A stretch of 9,995 nucleotides of DNA from Bacillota bacterium (GTDB taxonomy: Bacteria > Bacillota > Syntrophomonadia > Syntrophomonadales > Syntrophomonadaceae). The stretch lies in NCBI GenBank assembly GCA_023395515.1, contig JAEWZB010000030.1, positions 1 through 9,995 on the forward strand, read 5' to 3'. Shown here in pieces: positions 1-8,143 of this stretch; the stretch's first letter is position 1; each line of letters starts with the position of its first letter. The notes beneath the pieces are model-generated. The model was not told the origin of the DNA. It was given only the letters and a program-made list of their open reading frames with translations, and ran no database searches. Both the position numbers and the translations under genes were made by a program.

Positions 1-326
1 GGGATAAATACTATATTAAGGATGAAAAAGGGTATGCTTTTCCTATAGAAACCGATAGGAACTGCCGTTTTTACGTGTTTAATTCCCGGACTTTGTGTAT
101 GGTGGAGAATTTAGATAAGCTAATCAGACGTGGTCCTTGTGCCTTAAGAATAGAAGCCTATCGCCTGGATAAGGAGCAAATAGCTAAAACCGTCGGTATT
201 TACCGGAGAGTTCTAGACCAATTATATAAAGAAATTATCCCAGATTTATCCAAGAGTAAACAGGAACTTGAACAAATTAGTAATTCCGCCTTAACTAAAG
301 GACATTATTATCGTGGGGTATTATAG
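1..326 (+). CDS. U32-family peptidase-like protein, C-terminal end (partial)
   Basis: The reading frame is already open at the left edge (first full codon at 3) and ends with TAG at 324-326, giving 107 visible residues. An internal GTG at 75 is not the start, because the frame continues upstream of it with a sensible sequence (KYYIKDEKGYAFPIETDRNC). The end, with RRGPCALRIEAYRLDK followed by LTKGHYYRGVL, matches my memory of the C-terminal part of U32 peptidase/collagenase-like proteins, which often sit just upstream of mutS2 in Clostridia. Family members are linked to proteolysis or to RNA hydroxylation (E. coli RlhA/TrhP). The catalytic core is outside the window, so the specific activity cannot be judged. 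The stop lies 2 nt before the mutS2 ATG, implying one operon and probable translational coupling. Confidence 0.8.
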   Translation, partial: DKYYIKDEKGYAFPIETDRNCRFYVFNSRTLCMVENLDKLIRRGPCALRIEAYRLDKEQIAKTVGIYRRVLDQLYKEIIPDLSKSKQELEQISNSALTKGHYYRGVL

Positions 327-328
327 AA

Positions 329-2671
329 ATGGATATTAATACATTAAAAAAACTCGAATTTGATAAAATACAGGCCAGATTAGGGAAGTTAACCCATTTT
401 GCCGGTGGTTTAAAACATGTGGAAAATATGCAGCCAGCGGCCGATTTACAAGTAGTGCAAAAGCGCTTAGATGAAACGGCTGAAGCTATGGAATTTTTGC
501 GTTACGGTGAACCGGCTTTTTTAAGTGACTTGAAGTTAATTGATGCTCAAATTCAAAAAGCTAAAATTCAGGGCATACTATCCTCCTATGAGCTCTTGGA
601 TGTATATCATTTATTAAGAGCCTCCCGTTTAGCTAAAAAGAGTATCACTGCAAAATATCAACAATTAAGTCATATAGCTTCAACCATGGATGATAACTAC
701 GAGTTGGAAAATAAGATTATCCGGGTAGTGGCTGAAGATGGAAAAATAAAAGATGATGCTACTCCGGAATTAAAAAGTATCAGAAATCAAATTAATACCT
801 TTAAAACTAGAATTAGAGAATTTCTGCAAAATTTCATCCGTTCCGAACATAATCAAAAGTTTTTACAAGATGCTTTAATAACTGAACGGGATGGCCGATA
901 TGTTATTCCGGTTAAACAGGAATTTCGTAATGAAGTTAAGGGCATTATCCATGACGAATCAGCTAGCGGAGCTACAGTATTTATAGAACCTATGTCAGTA
1001 GTAGAACATAATAACAAAATACGTTTGCTGCAGCTGGAGGAAAAAAGAGAAATAGAAAGAATACTGGCCTTGCTAAGCTTAGAAGTGGCCGTATTTGCCG
1101 ATAGCCTGACCCACAATTTACAAATACTATCTCTGCTGGACTACATTTTTGCTAAGGGACGATTAGCTTATAAACAAAACGCTTTCCGCCCGGAGGTAAA
1201 TAATAAAGGAATTATTGAAATAAGCCGGGGCAAGCATCCTCTGATAGGGGATAGTGCGGTACCTTTAAATGTGGAGCTAGGTAAAAATTTTGATGTGTTA
1301 GTTATTACCGGTCCTAATACGGGAGGAAAAACCGTAGCCCTTAAAACTATGGGGTTATTAACCATTATGACTATGTGCGGTTTATTTATACCGGCGCGGG
1401 AAAACAGTAAAATCTCCATTTTTAAATCTATTTATGTTGATATAGGTGATGAACAAAGTATTGAACAATCATTAAGCACCTTTTCCTCTCATATGAAAAA
1501 TATAATCAACATAATTGCTCAAGCTGATGATAAAACCTTAGTTTTAATTGATGAGTTAGGAGCAGGCACCGACCCGGCGGAAGGAGCTTCCTTAGCCCGG
1601 GTAATATTGGAGGAATTACAAGCCAAGCAGGCTAAAGTGGTAGTCTCCACCCACCAAAGTGAATTAAAAAATTATGCCTACCAAACGGAAAGAGTAGAAA
1701 ATGCCTGTGTGGAATTTGACCCTATTTCTTTAAGGCCAACTTATGAATTAACTATCGGAACTCCCGGGCAAAGTAATGCTTTTGAAATTGCTTCGCGCCT
1801 AGGTTTAGAAGCTACTTTAGTTAGTAGGGCTAAAGAGCTGGTACCCAAGGCCGATAGAGAAATAAGCCATATGATTAAGGAATTAAAAGAAAGCCGCTAT
1901 GAATATAAAACTTTAGTTGAAGAGCTGGCCCGGGACAAAGAGAAGTTGGAACAGGAAAAGCAAGACCTGGCTAGTCAAAAACAAAACTTTTTGCAAAAGC
2001 AGGACCAGATAACCAGGAGAGCCCAGGAAGAAGCTAATTTCTACCTGAAACAAATTAAGGCTGAGGCTGATTTAGCCGTAAAAGAATTAAAATCGGTCTT
2101 GAAAAATCAGGATGAGGTTTTACGCTGGCATGAAATAGAAAATAGCCGGCAAAAGATTAAGAACCTATCCCTGCCTATAACTAAAACTGAGGATGAGGCT
2201 CAATATAAACCTACCGGCAGCCCCGAGCTTAAGCCGGGGGATTATGTATTTATAAAAAGCATCAGCCAAAAAGGTTATATATTAGAGATTAAACCGGATG
2301 AGCTGCTGGTTCAAGCCGGAATATTAAAAATAAACGTGAAAAAAACTGATGCAGTAGCTACAATATCACCGGAAGAAAAGCAGACTAAAATAAGAAATAA
2401 TACCTTCTTACACAAAGCTAAGCATATTTCCAAAGAAATAGATTTGCGGGGAAAATTAGCTGAAGAAGCTATTGAAGAAGTTGATAAATATCTGGAAGAT
2501 GCCAATTTGGTAGGACTAGATTCAGTAAGAATCATACATGGTAAAGGAACCGGAGCCCTGCGTAAAGCTATAAGGGAATATTTAAAAGATCATATCTATG
2601 TGAAAAGTTACCGGGATGGCTTATATGATGAAGGCGGATTAGGGGTAACGGTGGTAGAGTTTAATAAATAG
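329..2671 (+). CDS. mutS2: endonuclease/ribosome-rescue ATPase MutS2
   Basis: This 780-aa protein has the usual MutS2 length and lacks the mismatch-recognition domain of MutS. Residues about 1-300 form the helical core/lever region, including a stretch near residue 200 with EVKGIIHDESASGATVFIEP. The ABC-type ATPase follows, with Walker A GPNTGGKT at 328-335, Walker B ending in D408-E409, and the following GAGTDP loop. Residues about 510-620 are a charged coiled coil. A small beta-rich KOW-like segment lies at about 633-665. The C-terminal Smr domain starts at IDLRG (704) and contains HGKGTG at 737-742. In this family MutS2 restrains recombination (Helicobacter, Thermus), and in Bacillus it splits collided ribosomes. 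Which role applies here is not visible. The ATG is 2 nt after the preceding stop, with GGGG at 315-318 as a modest ribosome binding site. Confidence 0.97.
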   Translation: MDINTLKKLEFDKIQARLGKLTHFAGGLKHVENMQPAADLQVVQKRLDETAEAMEFLRYGEPAFLSDLKLIDAQIQKAKIQGILSSYELLDVYHLLRASRLAKKSITAKYQQLSHIASTMDDNYELENKIIRVVAEDGKIKDDATPELKSIRNQINTFKTRIREFLQNFIRSEHNQKFLQDALITERDGRYVIPVKQEFRNEVKGIIHDESASGATVFIEPMSVVEHNNKIRLLQLEEKREIERILALLSLEVAVFADSLTHNLQILSLLDYIFAKGRLAYKQNAFRPEVNNKGIIEISRGKHPLIGDSAVPLNVELGKNFDVLVITGPNTGGKTVALKTMGLLTIMTMCGLFIPARENSKISIFKSIYVDIGDEQSIEQSLSTFSSHMKNIINIIAQADDKTLVLIDELGAGTDPAEGASLARVILEELQAKQAKVVVSTHQSELKNYAYQTERVENACVEFDPISLRPTYELTIGTPGQSNAFEIASRLGLEATLVSRAKELVPKADREISHMIKELKESRYEYKTLVEELARDKEKLEQEKQDLASQKQNFLQKQDQITRRAQEEANFYLKQIKAEADLAVKELKSVLKNQDEVLRWHEIENSRQKIKNLSLPITKTEDEAQYKPTGSPELKPGDYVFIKSISQKGYILEIKPDELLVQAGILKINVKKTDAVATISPEEKQTKIRNNTFLHKAKHISKEIDLRGKLAEEAIEEVDKYLEDANLVGLDSVRIIHGKGTGALRKAIREYLKDHIYVKSYRDGLYDEGGLGVTVVEFNK

Positions 2672-2678
2672 GAGAATT

Positions 2679-2710
2679 TAAGAGGGGGCTCAAGCCCCCT
2701 CTTATTTTTA
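2679..2710. terminator. bidirectional intrinsic terminator between mutS2 and the PBP gene
   Basis: AGAGGGGGC (2681-2689), loop TCAA, GCCCCCTCT (2694-2702) form a 9-bp GC-rich stem, extended by two A-T pairs to 2679/2704. On the plus strand it is followed by TTATTTTTAT, a good T-tract for ending mutS2. The reverse strand has only a weak T-tract (TTAAATTCT), but the hairpin is placed to serve the convergent PBP gene too, whose stop is at 2712. Confidence 0.9.
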
Positions 2711-2711
2711 T

Positions 2712-5123
2712 CTATCTATCGATTATTCCTTCGATTATATCCGTAGCGTTTTTCTTCTTAAGTTTATGATCATCTAAAGAACAAGAGGGGATTTCCTGGC
2801 CCGGTTGGATTACAATATTTTGAATATATTCGGCCGGGCAGCCTCCGGTTTGTAGGGGACCGGGAACATTAGCCCGGTACAGTTTTCCTTCATGTCTGGG
2901 GTCAGTACAAATCGCGATTTCGTTTTTAAACATACCGGGAATTGTGAACTCAGTATGGATATCACATTTCTCGGTAGGAATACTACCGGGAGTGGCACTG
3001 TTTTCCCCCGCAATAACTAATGACGATAGCTGAGGATTAGGACAATACCGGCCTGCTAATTTGCCCGATTCCGGGCATATTAGAACTTCTTCATGTACGT
3101 CACATATTTCCGTGGGAACAATATTTTGCAAGGTGTATTCCATTATAATGTCCTCTTCAGGACATTTGTCAGAAGGTAGTTTACCTGATTTAGAACATAC
3201 TGATACTTGAGTTATACCTGAAGGCATACCCCGGGGGGCGGGATTTTTGGTTTCATGTCCTTTGGTTAACACCGATTTGAAAATCCGGGCCGGATAACCA
3301 CTGCCATAAACTTTATTCATAGTGTGGTCTTTATCGTAGCCCATCCATACTGCTACCGAATAGGCGGGAGTAAAACCGCAAAACCAGGAATCTTTATATT
3401 GCTCGGAAGTTCCGGTTTTACCGGCAGTAACTACTCCGGGTACTTTAGCACTAGTTCCGGTACCGGAACTAACTACCGATTGCAGGATATTTCCCATCAG
3501 CCAAGAGGTCTGTTCGGTTAAAACCCTTTGATAAGTTGGTTCATAGCTATATAACTCTACCCCATTAACATCAGCAATACGGGTAATAAAGTGAGGTTTA
3601 GTATAAACCCCGCCATTAGCTATGGCTCCGTAAGCTGCTGCCATTTGCAGGGGAGTAGCACCTTTGGTAAGTCCCCCTAAAGATAGTGGAGCTAAGCCTA
3701 AATCATTAGTTCCCGGGGAATCTACCAGTTCTAATCCCATGGACTTAGCATAGTCAAATGCGGTTCTAATACCTATCTGATCTAATAACTGAGCGGCATA
3801 GGTATTAATTGACCATTGTACGGCCGTGCGCATAGTAACCAAGCCACGGTGGGTTCCATCATAGTTGCGGGGTTCCCATACATCTCCTCCAATTTTAAAG
3901 GAAACTGGTGAATCATCTAAAACATAATAAGGCATTATGCCTTTTTCTAAAGCCGGGGAATATACGGCTATAGGTTTTATAACTGAACCAGGTTGTCTAT
4001 AAGCTGAGGTAGCACGGTTAAAACCGCGCCGTTGTTCATATTTTCTGCCTCCCATGATAGCTTTGACATCACCATTAGAATGATCCATTACCACCAGGGC
4101 TGATTGGATAAGCTCTCCGTTAGCACTCTGATTAGGAAAATTCTCGGGGTTAGCGTAGATATTTTCGGCATGGGCCTGAATATTTTTATCCATAGTAGTA
4201 TAAATTCGCAGTCCGTAACGGTATACGGCATCACTGGGATCATCGTAAAGCTTAGCCGTTTTAATTATATCTATAGCTTCCTCAATTACCGCATCAACAA
4301 AAAAACCATATTTTTGTTCAACTGATGAGGTTTGCCTAAAAACAAGTTCAGCTTCATAAGCCTCTTTAGCAGTAGCTGCGTCAATAAAACCACAATCCAC
4401 CATGCTATTTAAGACAATCTTTTGTCGGGCTTTGGCCCGGTCATAAAATTGAAAGGGGTTATAACCATTGGGGCTTTGGGGTAAACCGGCAATTAATGAT
4501 GCTTCGGACAAGGTTAGATCACCTACATCCTTGCCAAAATAAGTATTGGCTGCAGCTTGTACTCCATAAGCACCGGCGCCAAAGTTAATTTTATTAAGAT
4601 ACATGCTTAATATTTCATCTTTAGAAAAATTAGATTCTAATTTAAAAGACAAGAGCATCTCTTTGATTTTGCGTTCCCATTTTTTATCAAAGGATAAAAA
4701 TGCATTACGGGCTAACTGCTGGGTAATAGTACTGGCGCCTTGCCCAGTTGAATCTCCCGAGGTAATATTACTTACTACCGCCCTTAAAATACCTTTAAAG
4801 TTGATACCGTGATGTTCATAAAAATCCCGGTCTTCAGTAGCGATAAAGGCATTAATTATATTGTCAGGAACCTTATCCAAGCTGATTTCGGTGCGGTTCT
4901 CCTCGGCGTGCAATCTAGTTACAATTTCATCTTTATCGTCATGGATAAAAGTAGTCTTAGCCCCGGAAAGCTGCTGGGTGTCCCAAGACGGCATATCTTG
5001 TGCAGCATATACCAGTACTCCTACTCCTGCGCCTACCCCAACCAGGCCTAAAATAATCAGTAAAGTAAAAACTCTTTTCCAATTAATGCGTAGTTTCTTG
5101 TTATTTGAGTTAGTTTTAGCCAT
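2712..5123 (-). CDS. class A (bifunctional) penicillin-binding protein, 1A family
   Basis: This 803-aa membrane-anchored peptidoglycan synthase both polymerises glycan strands and cross-links peptides outside the cell. A short basic N-terminus precedes one membrane anchor (about 17-41). The GT51 glycosyltransferase domain spans about 60-240, with catalytic Glu E97 in ATEDRDFYEHHG, GQGASTITQQLARN at 128-140, and second Glu E155 in RKIKE. The transpeptidase domain spans about 340-620, with nucleophile S380 in PGSVIKP (SxxK with K383), SxN at S438-I-N440, and KTG at 569-571. All catalytic motifs are intact. The tail (about 640-803) is unusual, with nine cysteines in three repeated modules. The ATG at 5121-5123 has AGGAGG at 5136-5141, 12 nt upstream. 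It is divergent from tyrS and appears monocistronic. Which class A paralogue (ponA/pbpF type) it is cannot be told from sequence alone. Confidence 0.96.
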   Translation of the reverse strand: MAKTNSNNKKLRINWKRVFTLLIILGLVGVGAGVGVLVYAAQDMPSWDTQQLSGAKTTFIHDDKDEIVTRLHAEENRTEISLDKVPDNIINAFIATEDRDFYEHHGINFKGILRAVVSNITSGDSTGQGASTITQQLARNAFLSFDKKWERKIKEMLLSFKLESNFSKDEILSMYLNKINFGAGAYGVQAAANTYFGKDVGDLTLSEASLIAGLPQSPNGYNPFQFYDRAKARQKIVLNSMVDCGFIDAATAKEAYEAELVFRQTSSVEQKYGFFVDAVIEEAIDIIKTAKLYDDPSDAVYRYGLRIYTTMDKNIQAHAENIYANPENFPNQSANGELIQSALVVMDHSNGDVKAIMGGRKYEQRRGFNRATSAYRQPGSVIKPIAVYSPALEKGIMPYYVLDDSPVSFKIGGDVWEPRNYDGTHRGLVTMRTAVQWSINTYAAQLLDQIGIRTAFDYAKSMGLELVDSPGTNDLGLAPLSLGGLTKGATPLQMAAAYGAIANGGVYTKPHFITRIADVNGVELYSYEPTYQRVLTEQTSWLMGNILQSVVSSGTGTSAKVPGVVTAGKTGTSEQYKDSWFCGFTPAYSVAVWMGYDKDHTMNKVYGSGYPARIFKSVLTKGHETKNPAPRGMPSGITQVSVCSKSGKLPSDKCPEEDIIMEYTLQNIVPTEICDVHEEVLICPESGKLAGRYCPNPQLSSLVIAGENSATPGSIPTEKCDIHTEFTIPGMFKNEIAICTDPRHEGKLYRANVPGPLQTGGCPAEYIQNIVIQPGQEIPSCSLDDHKLKKKNATDIIEGIIDR

Positions 5124-5176
5124 ACTATAATAAAGCCTCCTGGATTAATTCTTTTTTAGATTAAATCCTATATTGA

Positions 5177-5205
5177 ATTATACAACCTTAGGTCTTTTTC
5201 CTGCA
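5177..5205 (-). promoter_or_regulatory. possible sigma-A promoter for the PBP gene
   Basis: On the minus strand a perfect TATAAT (5182 to 5177) lies about 54 nt upstream of the PBP start. No good -35 box stands at the right distance (TGCAGG at 17 nt), so only the -10 element is convincing. Confidence 0.3.
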
Positions 5206-5262
5206 TGTGCACTAAGGCATACAGCCTTTATATAACTTATATACGCTCATATTACCTAATTA

Positions 5263-5292
5263 TTGCACATTGTAAAACTATTGTGCTATTAT
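5263..5292 (+). promoter_or_regulatory. extended -10 sigma-A promoter of tyrS
   Basis: TTGCAC (5263-5268) is followed after 18 nt by TATTAT (5287-5292), with TGC directly before it, an extended -10. Transcription should start near 5299, leaving a leader of only about 18 nt that is mostly ribosome binding site (AAGGAGGT, 5303-5310). A 7-1-7 dyad TATATAA-C-TTATATA (5229-5243) sits 20 bp upstream and could be an operator or AT-rich upstream element. Confidence 0.65.
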
Positions 5293-5316
5293 TTTTTATG
5301 GCAAGGAGGTTATTTT

Positions 5317-6531
5317 GTGGAAGTTAATATTAAAAAACAAGTAGATGACCAAATGGAGTTTATACGTCGAGGGGTGGCAGAAATTGTTCCGGAAGAGGAA
5401 CTTAAACAAAAGTTATATAAATCCCTTAAGGATAATAAGCCTCTAAGAATTAAACTGGGCTTAGATCCTACGGCCCCTGATATTCATTTAGGCCATACAG
5501 TTGTATTAAATAAACTCAGGCAATTTCAAGATTTAGGTCATGAAGTTCACCTTATCATTGGGGATTTTACCGGGAGAATAGGTGACCCCAGCGGTAAATC
5601 TGAAACCAGGAAACAGCTTACCGAGGAGCAGGTAAAAATTAATGCAGCTACCTATCAAGAACAGATATTTAAGGTCTTAGATAAAGAAAAAACGGTTATG
5701 CACTTTAATAGCGAATGGTTAATGAAGCTTAACCTTACCGATGCTTTAAGCTTAGCCGGAAAATATACTGTAGCCCGGATGCTGGAAAGAGATGATTTTA
5801 GTAATAGATATAAAGAAGGGCTGCCTATCAGCATACTTGAATTTATGTACCCGTTACTGCAAGGTTATGATTCGGTGGAATTAAAATCTGATGTTGAAAT
5901 GGGTGGAACTGACCAGAAATTTAACCTTTTAGTGGGCAGAAATCTGCAGAGGGAATATGGACAGGAACCGCAAGTAGCTTTAACTATGCCCATACTGGAA
6001 GGTACAGATGGCATACAGAAAATGAGTAAGAGCTTAGGAAATTACATCGGTATTAATGAAGAAGCTTACGAAATGTTTGGCAAAACCATGTCAATTCCTG
6101 ATGAGCTGATTATTAGATATTTTGAATTAATAACCAGGACTCCTATGGAGGAAATAAATGCCATTAAGGAAGGTATGGCTCAAGGTGAGCTAAATCCTCG
6201 GGATGCTAAGATTAGATTAGCTAAAGAAATTATTACCATGTACCACAGTAAAGATGAAGCAGATAATGCTGAAGAAAGATTTCTGCTAGTATTCTCTAAA
6301 GGCGACATACCTGATGATATTCCGGTAGTTGCAGTTCAAGAAACTGAAGTATGGTTACCTAAATTTCTAGTGGAACAGGATATGGTGCCTTCCACCAGTG
6401 AAGGGCGCCGAATGTTAAAACAGGGTGCAGTTAAGGTTAATGGCGATAAATATAGTGAAGAGAATATAATCCTGCAGGATGAGATGGTAATACAGGTAGG
6501 AAAAAGGAAGTTTTTAAAGGTGAAAATTTAA
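5317..6531 (+). CDS. tyrS: tyrosine--tRNA ligase (TyrRS, type 2)
   Basis: This class I aminoacyl-tRNA synthetase charges tRNA-Tyr with tyrosine in the cytoplasm. I place the start at GTG 5317, not the upstream ATG at 5263. AAGGAGGT (5303-5310) stands 6 nt before the GTG, the product VEVNIKKQVDDQMEF begins like the family, and the upstream codons overlap the predicted promoter. The product has 404 residues. HLGH, the HIGH motif, is at 57-60 within KLGLDPTAPDIHLGH. The tyrosine-pocket region MGGTDQKFN starts near 195. KMSKS is at 235-239, and an S4 RNA-binding domain fills about 347-404. The LDPTAPD-HLGHTVVL and MGGTDQKF signatures fit the TyrZ-like 'type 2' branch rather than the GFDPTA type of B. 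subtilis TyrS. It stands alone between a promoter and a hairpin. A second TyrRS may exist elsewhere in the genome. Confidence 0.96.
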   Translation: MEVNIKKQVDDQMEFIRRGVAEIVPEEELKQKLYKSLKDNKPLRIKLGLDPTAPDIHLGHTVVLNKLRQFQDLGHEVHLIIGDFTGRIGDPSGKSETRKQLTEEQVKINAATYQEQIFKVLDKEKTVMHFNSEWLMKLNLTDALSLAGKYTVARMLERDDFSNRYKEGLPISILEFMYPLLQGYDSVELKSDVEMGGTDQKFNLLVGRNLQREYGQEPQVALTMPILEGTDGIQKMSKSLGNYIGINEEAYEMFGKTMSIPDELIIRYFELITRTPMEEINAIKEGMAQGELNPRDAKIRLAKEIITMYHSKDEADNAEERFLLVFSKGDIPDDIPVVAVQETEVWLPKFLVEQDMVPSTSEGRRMLKQGAVKVNGDKYSEENIILQDEMVIQVGKRKFLKVKI

Positions 6532-6556
6532 GCTGGCCAAAAGGGAATAGCCATTA

Positions 6557-6593
6557 AAATACCAATCTAAATATTATATTTAGATTGGTATTT
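6557..6593. terminator. long AT-rich hairpin after tyrS
   Basis: A perfect 17-bp stem (6557-6573 with 6577-6593, centred on ACCAATCTAAAT/ATTTAGATTGGT) with a 3-nt loop starts 25 nt after the tyrS stop. The T-tract is short (it ends TATTTG), so termination may be incomplete. It is the best candidate terminator for tyrS. Confidence 0.6.
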
Positions 6594-6624
6594 GTTACAA
6601 TAATGCATTATTACATGGTTAGGG

Positions 6625-6654
6625 TTGCCTATATAGTTTAAGTATTTTAATAAT
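6625..6654 (+). promoter_or_regulatory. possible sigma-A promoter for a short orphan transcript
   Basis: TTGCCT (6625-6630), an 18-nt spacer and AATAAT (6649-6654) are promoter-like and point at a terminator-like hairpin 60 nt further on. AT-rich DNA gives such matches by chance, hence low confidence. Confidence 0.3.
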
Positions 6655-6660
6655 CTTTCA

Positions 6661-6737
6661 TATTCTTTATAGTTCAAGTGCTTTGACCCTGGCGGCGACA
6701 ATTTCGAGAAGTAAGGGAGACACTCCCTTTTTATTTA
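6661..6737 (+). ncRNA. candidate short non-coding RNA (about 75 nt)
   Basis: No reading frame fits 6594-6752. A promoter-like sequence would start transcription near 6661, and a hairpin AAGGGAG-ACA-CTCCCTT (6713-6719/6723-6729) followed by TTTATTTAT looks like an intrinsic terminator. The part between is notably more GC-rich than its surroundings (GACCCTGGCGGCGAC, 6685-6699), as expected for structured RNA. I do not recognise a known RNA family. It could instead be a second terminator behind tyrS with unrelated DNA before it. Confidence 0.25.
6713..6736 (+). terminator. intrinsic terminator-like hairpin
   Basis: A 7-bp stem AAGGGAG/CTCCCTT with loop ACA is followed by TTTATTTAT on the plus strand. 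It is either the end of the candidate small RNA or a back-up terminator for tyrS. Confidence 0.55.
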
Positions 6738-6739
6738 TC

Positions 6740-6790
6740 ATAATAAATAAACTGAAACCCCTGATAAAATTATCTTTATCAGGGGTTTCA
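6740..6790 (-). terminator. intrinsic terminator of the OFA-family MFS gene
   Basis: A perfect 16-bp stem, TGAAACCCCTGATAAA (6753-6768) with its complement (6775-6790) and a 6-nt loop, lies 48 nt beyond the MFS stop. Read on the minus strand it is followed by GTTTATTTATTATG, a usable T-rich tract. It faces the plus-strand hairpin at 6713-6729, so this convergent intergenic region is insulated both ways. Confidence 0.75.
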
Positions 6791-6838
6791 AGTTATGGAA
6801 CTTATGCAAATACGTGAATAATACTCAACTCATTTTGA

Positions 6839-8077
6839 TCAGGCAGCGGCGGTCTCGGGCTTGGTTATATTTCTATTGGTCATATTTCTATATAACAAGG
6901 TTAGTAAAATTCCCACAACATTTACACCGATAGCAATCGTCAAGCCTAGAGTATAGTCACCGCCGCTGGATTCTTTTAGATAGGCGGCCAAAGTGGGGGC
7001 AATAGTTCCTGCTATACCATAAGATACAAATAATATACCATAATTTACTCCCAGGTTTTTAACGCCGAAGTTGTCGGCAGTAAGGGCGGGGAAGATACCA
7101 AAGAAACCGCCAAAACAGGCTGCAATCCCCATAATGGAAACAACATAGAGCCCATAGGTGGATGCACCAACTAGTCCAAACAGTGCTACAGCAGATAGCG
7201 AATACATTATCATTAAGGTGCTGAAGCGTCCTATCTTATCTGAAACAAAACCCCAGAACACGCGGCCCAAGGTATTCCCCAGACTGAGGAAGGCAACTGC
7301 CCCTGCAGCTACGGCAGCTGTTAAGCCCACTTTCTCCTGACCAATAGGAGAAGCATGGCCGATTATCATGAGACCGGCAAAACAAGCTAAGGTATACATG
7401 CCAAATAGAACCCAAAATATTGGAGTTCTAAACATTTCCCCCGGGGATAGATTCACTGCGCTAGTGCTTGTAGCGCCCGGGGCTGGTGCGGGGGGATTCC
7501 AACCAGCAGGCTTATAGCCAGCCGGAGGAGCTGAGATATATAGAGCTGCGAGACCAACAACAATGATATAAATTATACCTTCATAACGGAATGTATTCAG
7601 AACTCCCATACTACTAATCAGTGCAGCCGAGACCGGGCCAAAAATAACGGCACCTATCCCAAAACCGCCGGCAATCAATCCACCGGCCAGACCTCTTTTG
7701 TCGGGGAACCACTTTGTAGTATTGGGGATTGTACATCCGTAAACACAGCCGATACCTATTCCACCCATTAATCCATAAGTTAAATATAACCAGGGCAAGC
7801 TGGTGGTGAAACTTACTAAGATCGCGGCAATGCCAAAAAGAACTCCTCCGCCAAAAACTACCCATTTAGGACCATATTTATCCTGTAGTTTTCCGGCGAC
7901 TACCATGGCTAACGGAATCATTCCTAAACAGATCGAATATGCTAAATTGACTTCTGTAGCCGTCCAGCCAAAAGTTGCCTGTAATGGCTTGGAGAATACG
8001 CTCCAGGCGTAAGCGGAACCAATACAAAGGTTTGCACAGATACTAACGGCTAAGAGAACCCATCTGTTTTTTTCCAT
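6839..8077 (-). CDS. OFA-family MFS transporter (oxalate/formate antiporter-like)
   Basis: This is a 412-aa inner-membrane carrier with the length and hydrophobicity of a 12-helix major facilitator protein. The start MEKNRWVLLA and AYAWSVFSKPLQ (22-33) are typical of the oxalate/formate antiporter (OFA) family. The MFS loop signature GKLQDKYGPK lies at 62-71, KWFPDKRGLAGG at 122-133, and the second-half copy GRVFWGFVSDKIGR at 271-284. A Pro/Ala-rich central loop (about 184-208, PPAPAPG) separates the halves. The helix-8 arginine of OxlT has a counterpart in R272, but the helix-11 lysine appears replaced (Y353-G354), so oxalate itself is a doubtful substrate. A monocarboxylate is likelier. The ATG at 8075-8077 has TGAGGTGTCA (8090 to 8081) as ribosome binding site. 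It appears more GC-rich than its neighbours and has IS debris upstream, so acquisition by transfer is possible. No convincing promoter is visible upstream. Confidence 0.9.
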   Translation of the reverse strand: MEKNRWVLLAVSICANLCIGSAYAWSVFSKPLQATFGWTATEVNLAYSICLGMIPLAMVVAGKLQDKYGPKWVVFGGGVLFGIAAILVSFTTSLPWLYLTYGLMGGIGIGCVYGCTIPNTTKWFPDKRGLAGGLIAGGFGIGAVIFGPVSAALISSMGVLNTFRYEGIIYIIVVGLAALYISAPPAGYKPAGWNPPAPAPGATSTSAVNLSPGEMFRTPIFWVLFGMYTLACFAGLMIIGHASPIGQEKVGLTAAVAAGAVAFLSLGNTLGRVFWGFVSDKIGRFSTLMIMYSLSAVALFGLVGASTYGLYVVSIMGIAACFGGFFGIFPALTADNFGVKNLGVNYGILFVSYGIAGTIAPTLAAYLKESSGGDYTLGLTIAIGVNVVGILLTLLYRNMTNRNITKPETAAA

Positions 8078-8143
8078 TTATGACACCTCACTACTTATAT
8101 TTTTTTTTGTAGAATAAAGGTAAAAGATTGTTTCAGACCGTTA

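Noticed and set aside
853..1419. Minus-strand reading frames inside mutS2
   Set aside because: They lie entirely inside a well-supported conserved gene on the other strand and lack ribosome binding sites or recognisable products. The same holds for frames opposite the PBP and MFS genes.
5263..5316. Upstream ATG start for tyrS adding 18 residues
   Set aside because: The added sequence (MHIVKLLCYYFLWQGGYF) is not family-like, overlaps the promoter, and the strong ribosome binding site belongs to GTG 5317.
6685..6727. Short resemblance of CCTGGCGGCGAC...GACACTCCC to the 5' part of 5S rRNA
   Set aside because: Only about a dozen bases match. The conserved interior (CCGAACACGGAAGTTAAG) and the 3' strand of the terminal helix are missing, so this is neither a 5S gene nor a secure fragment.
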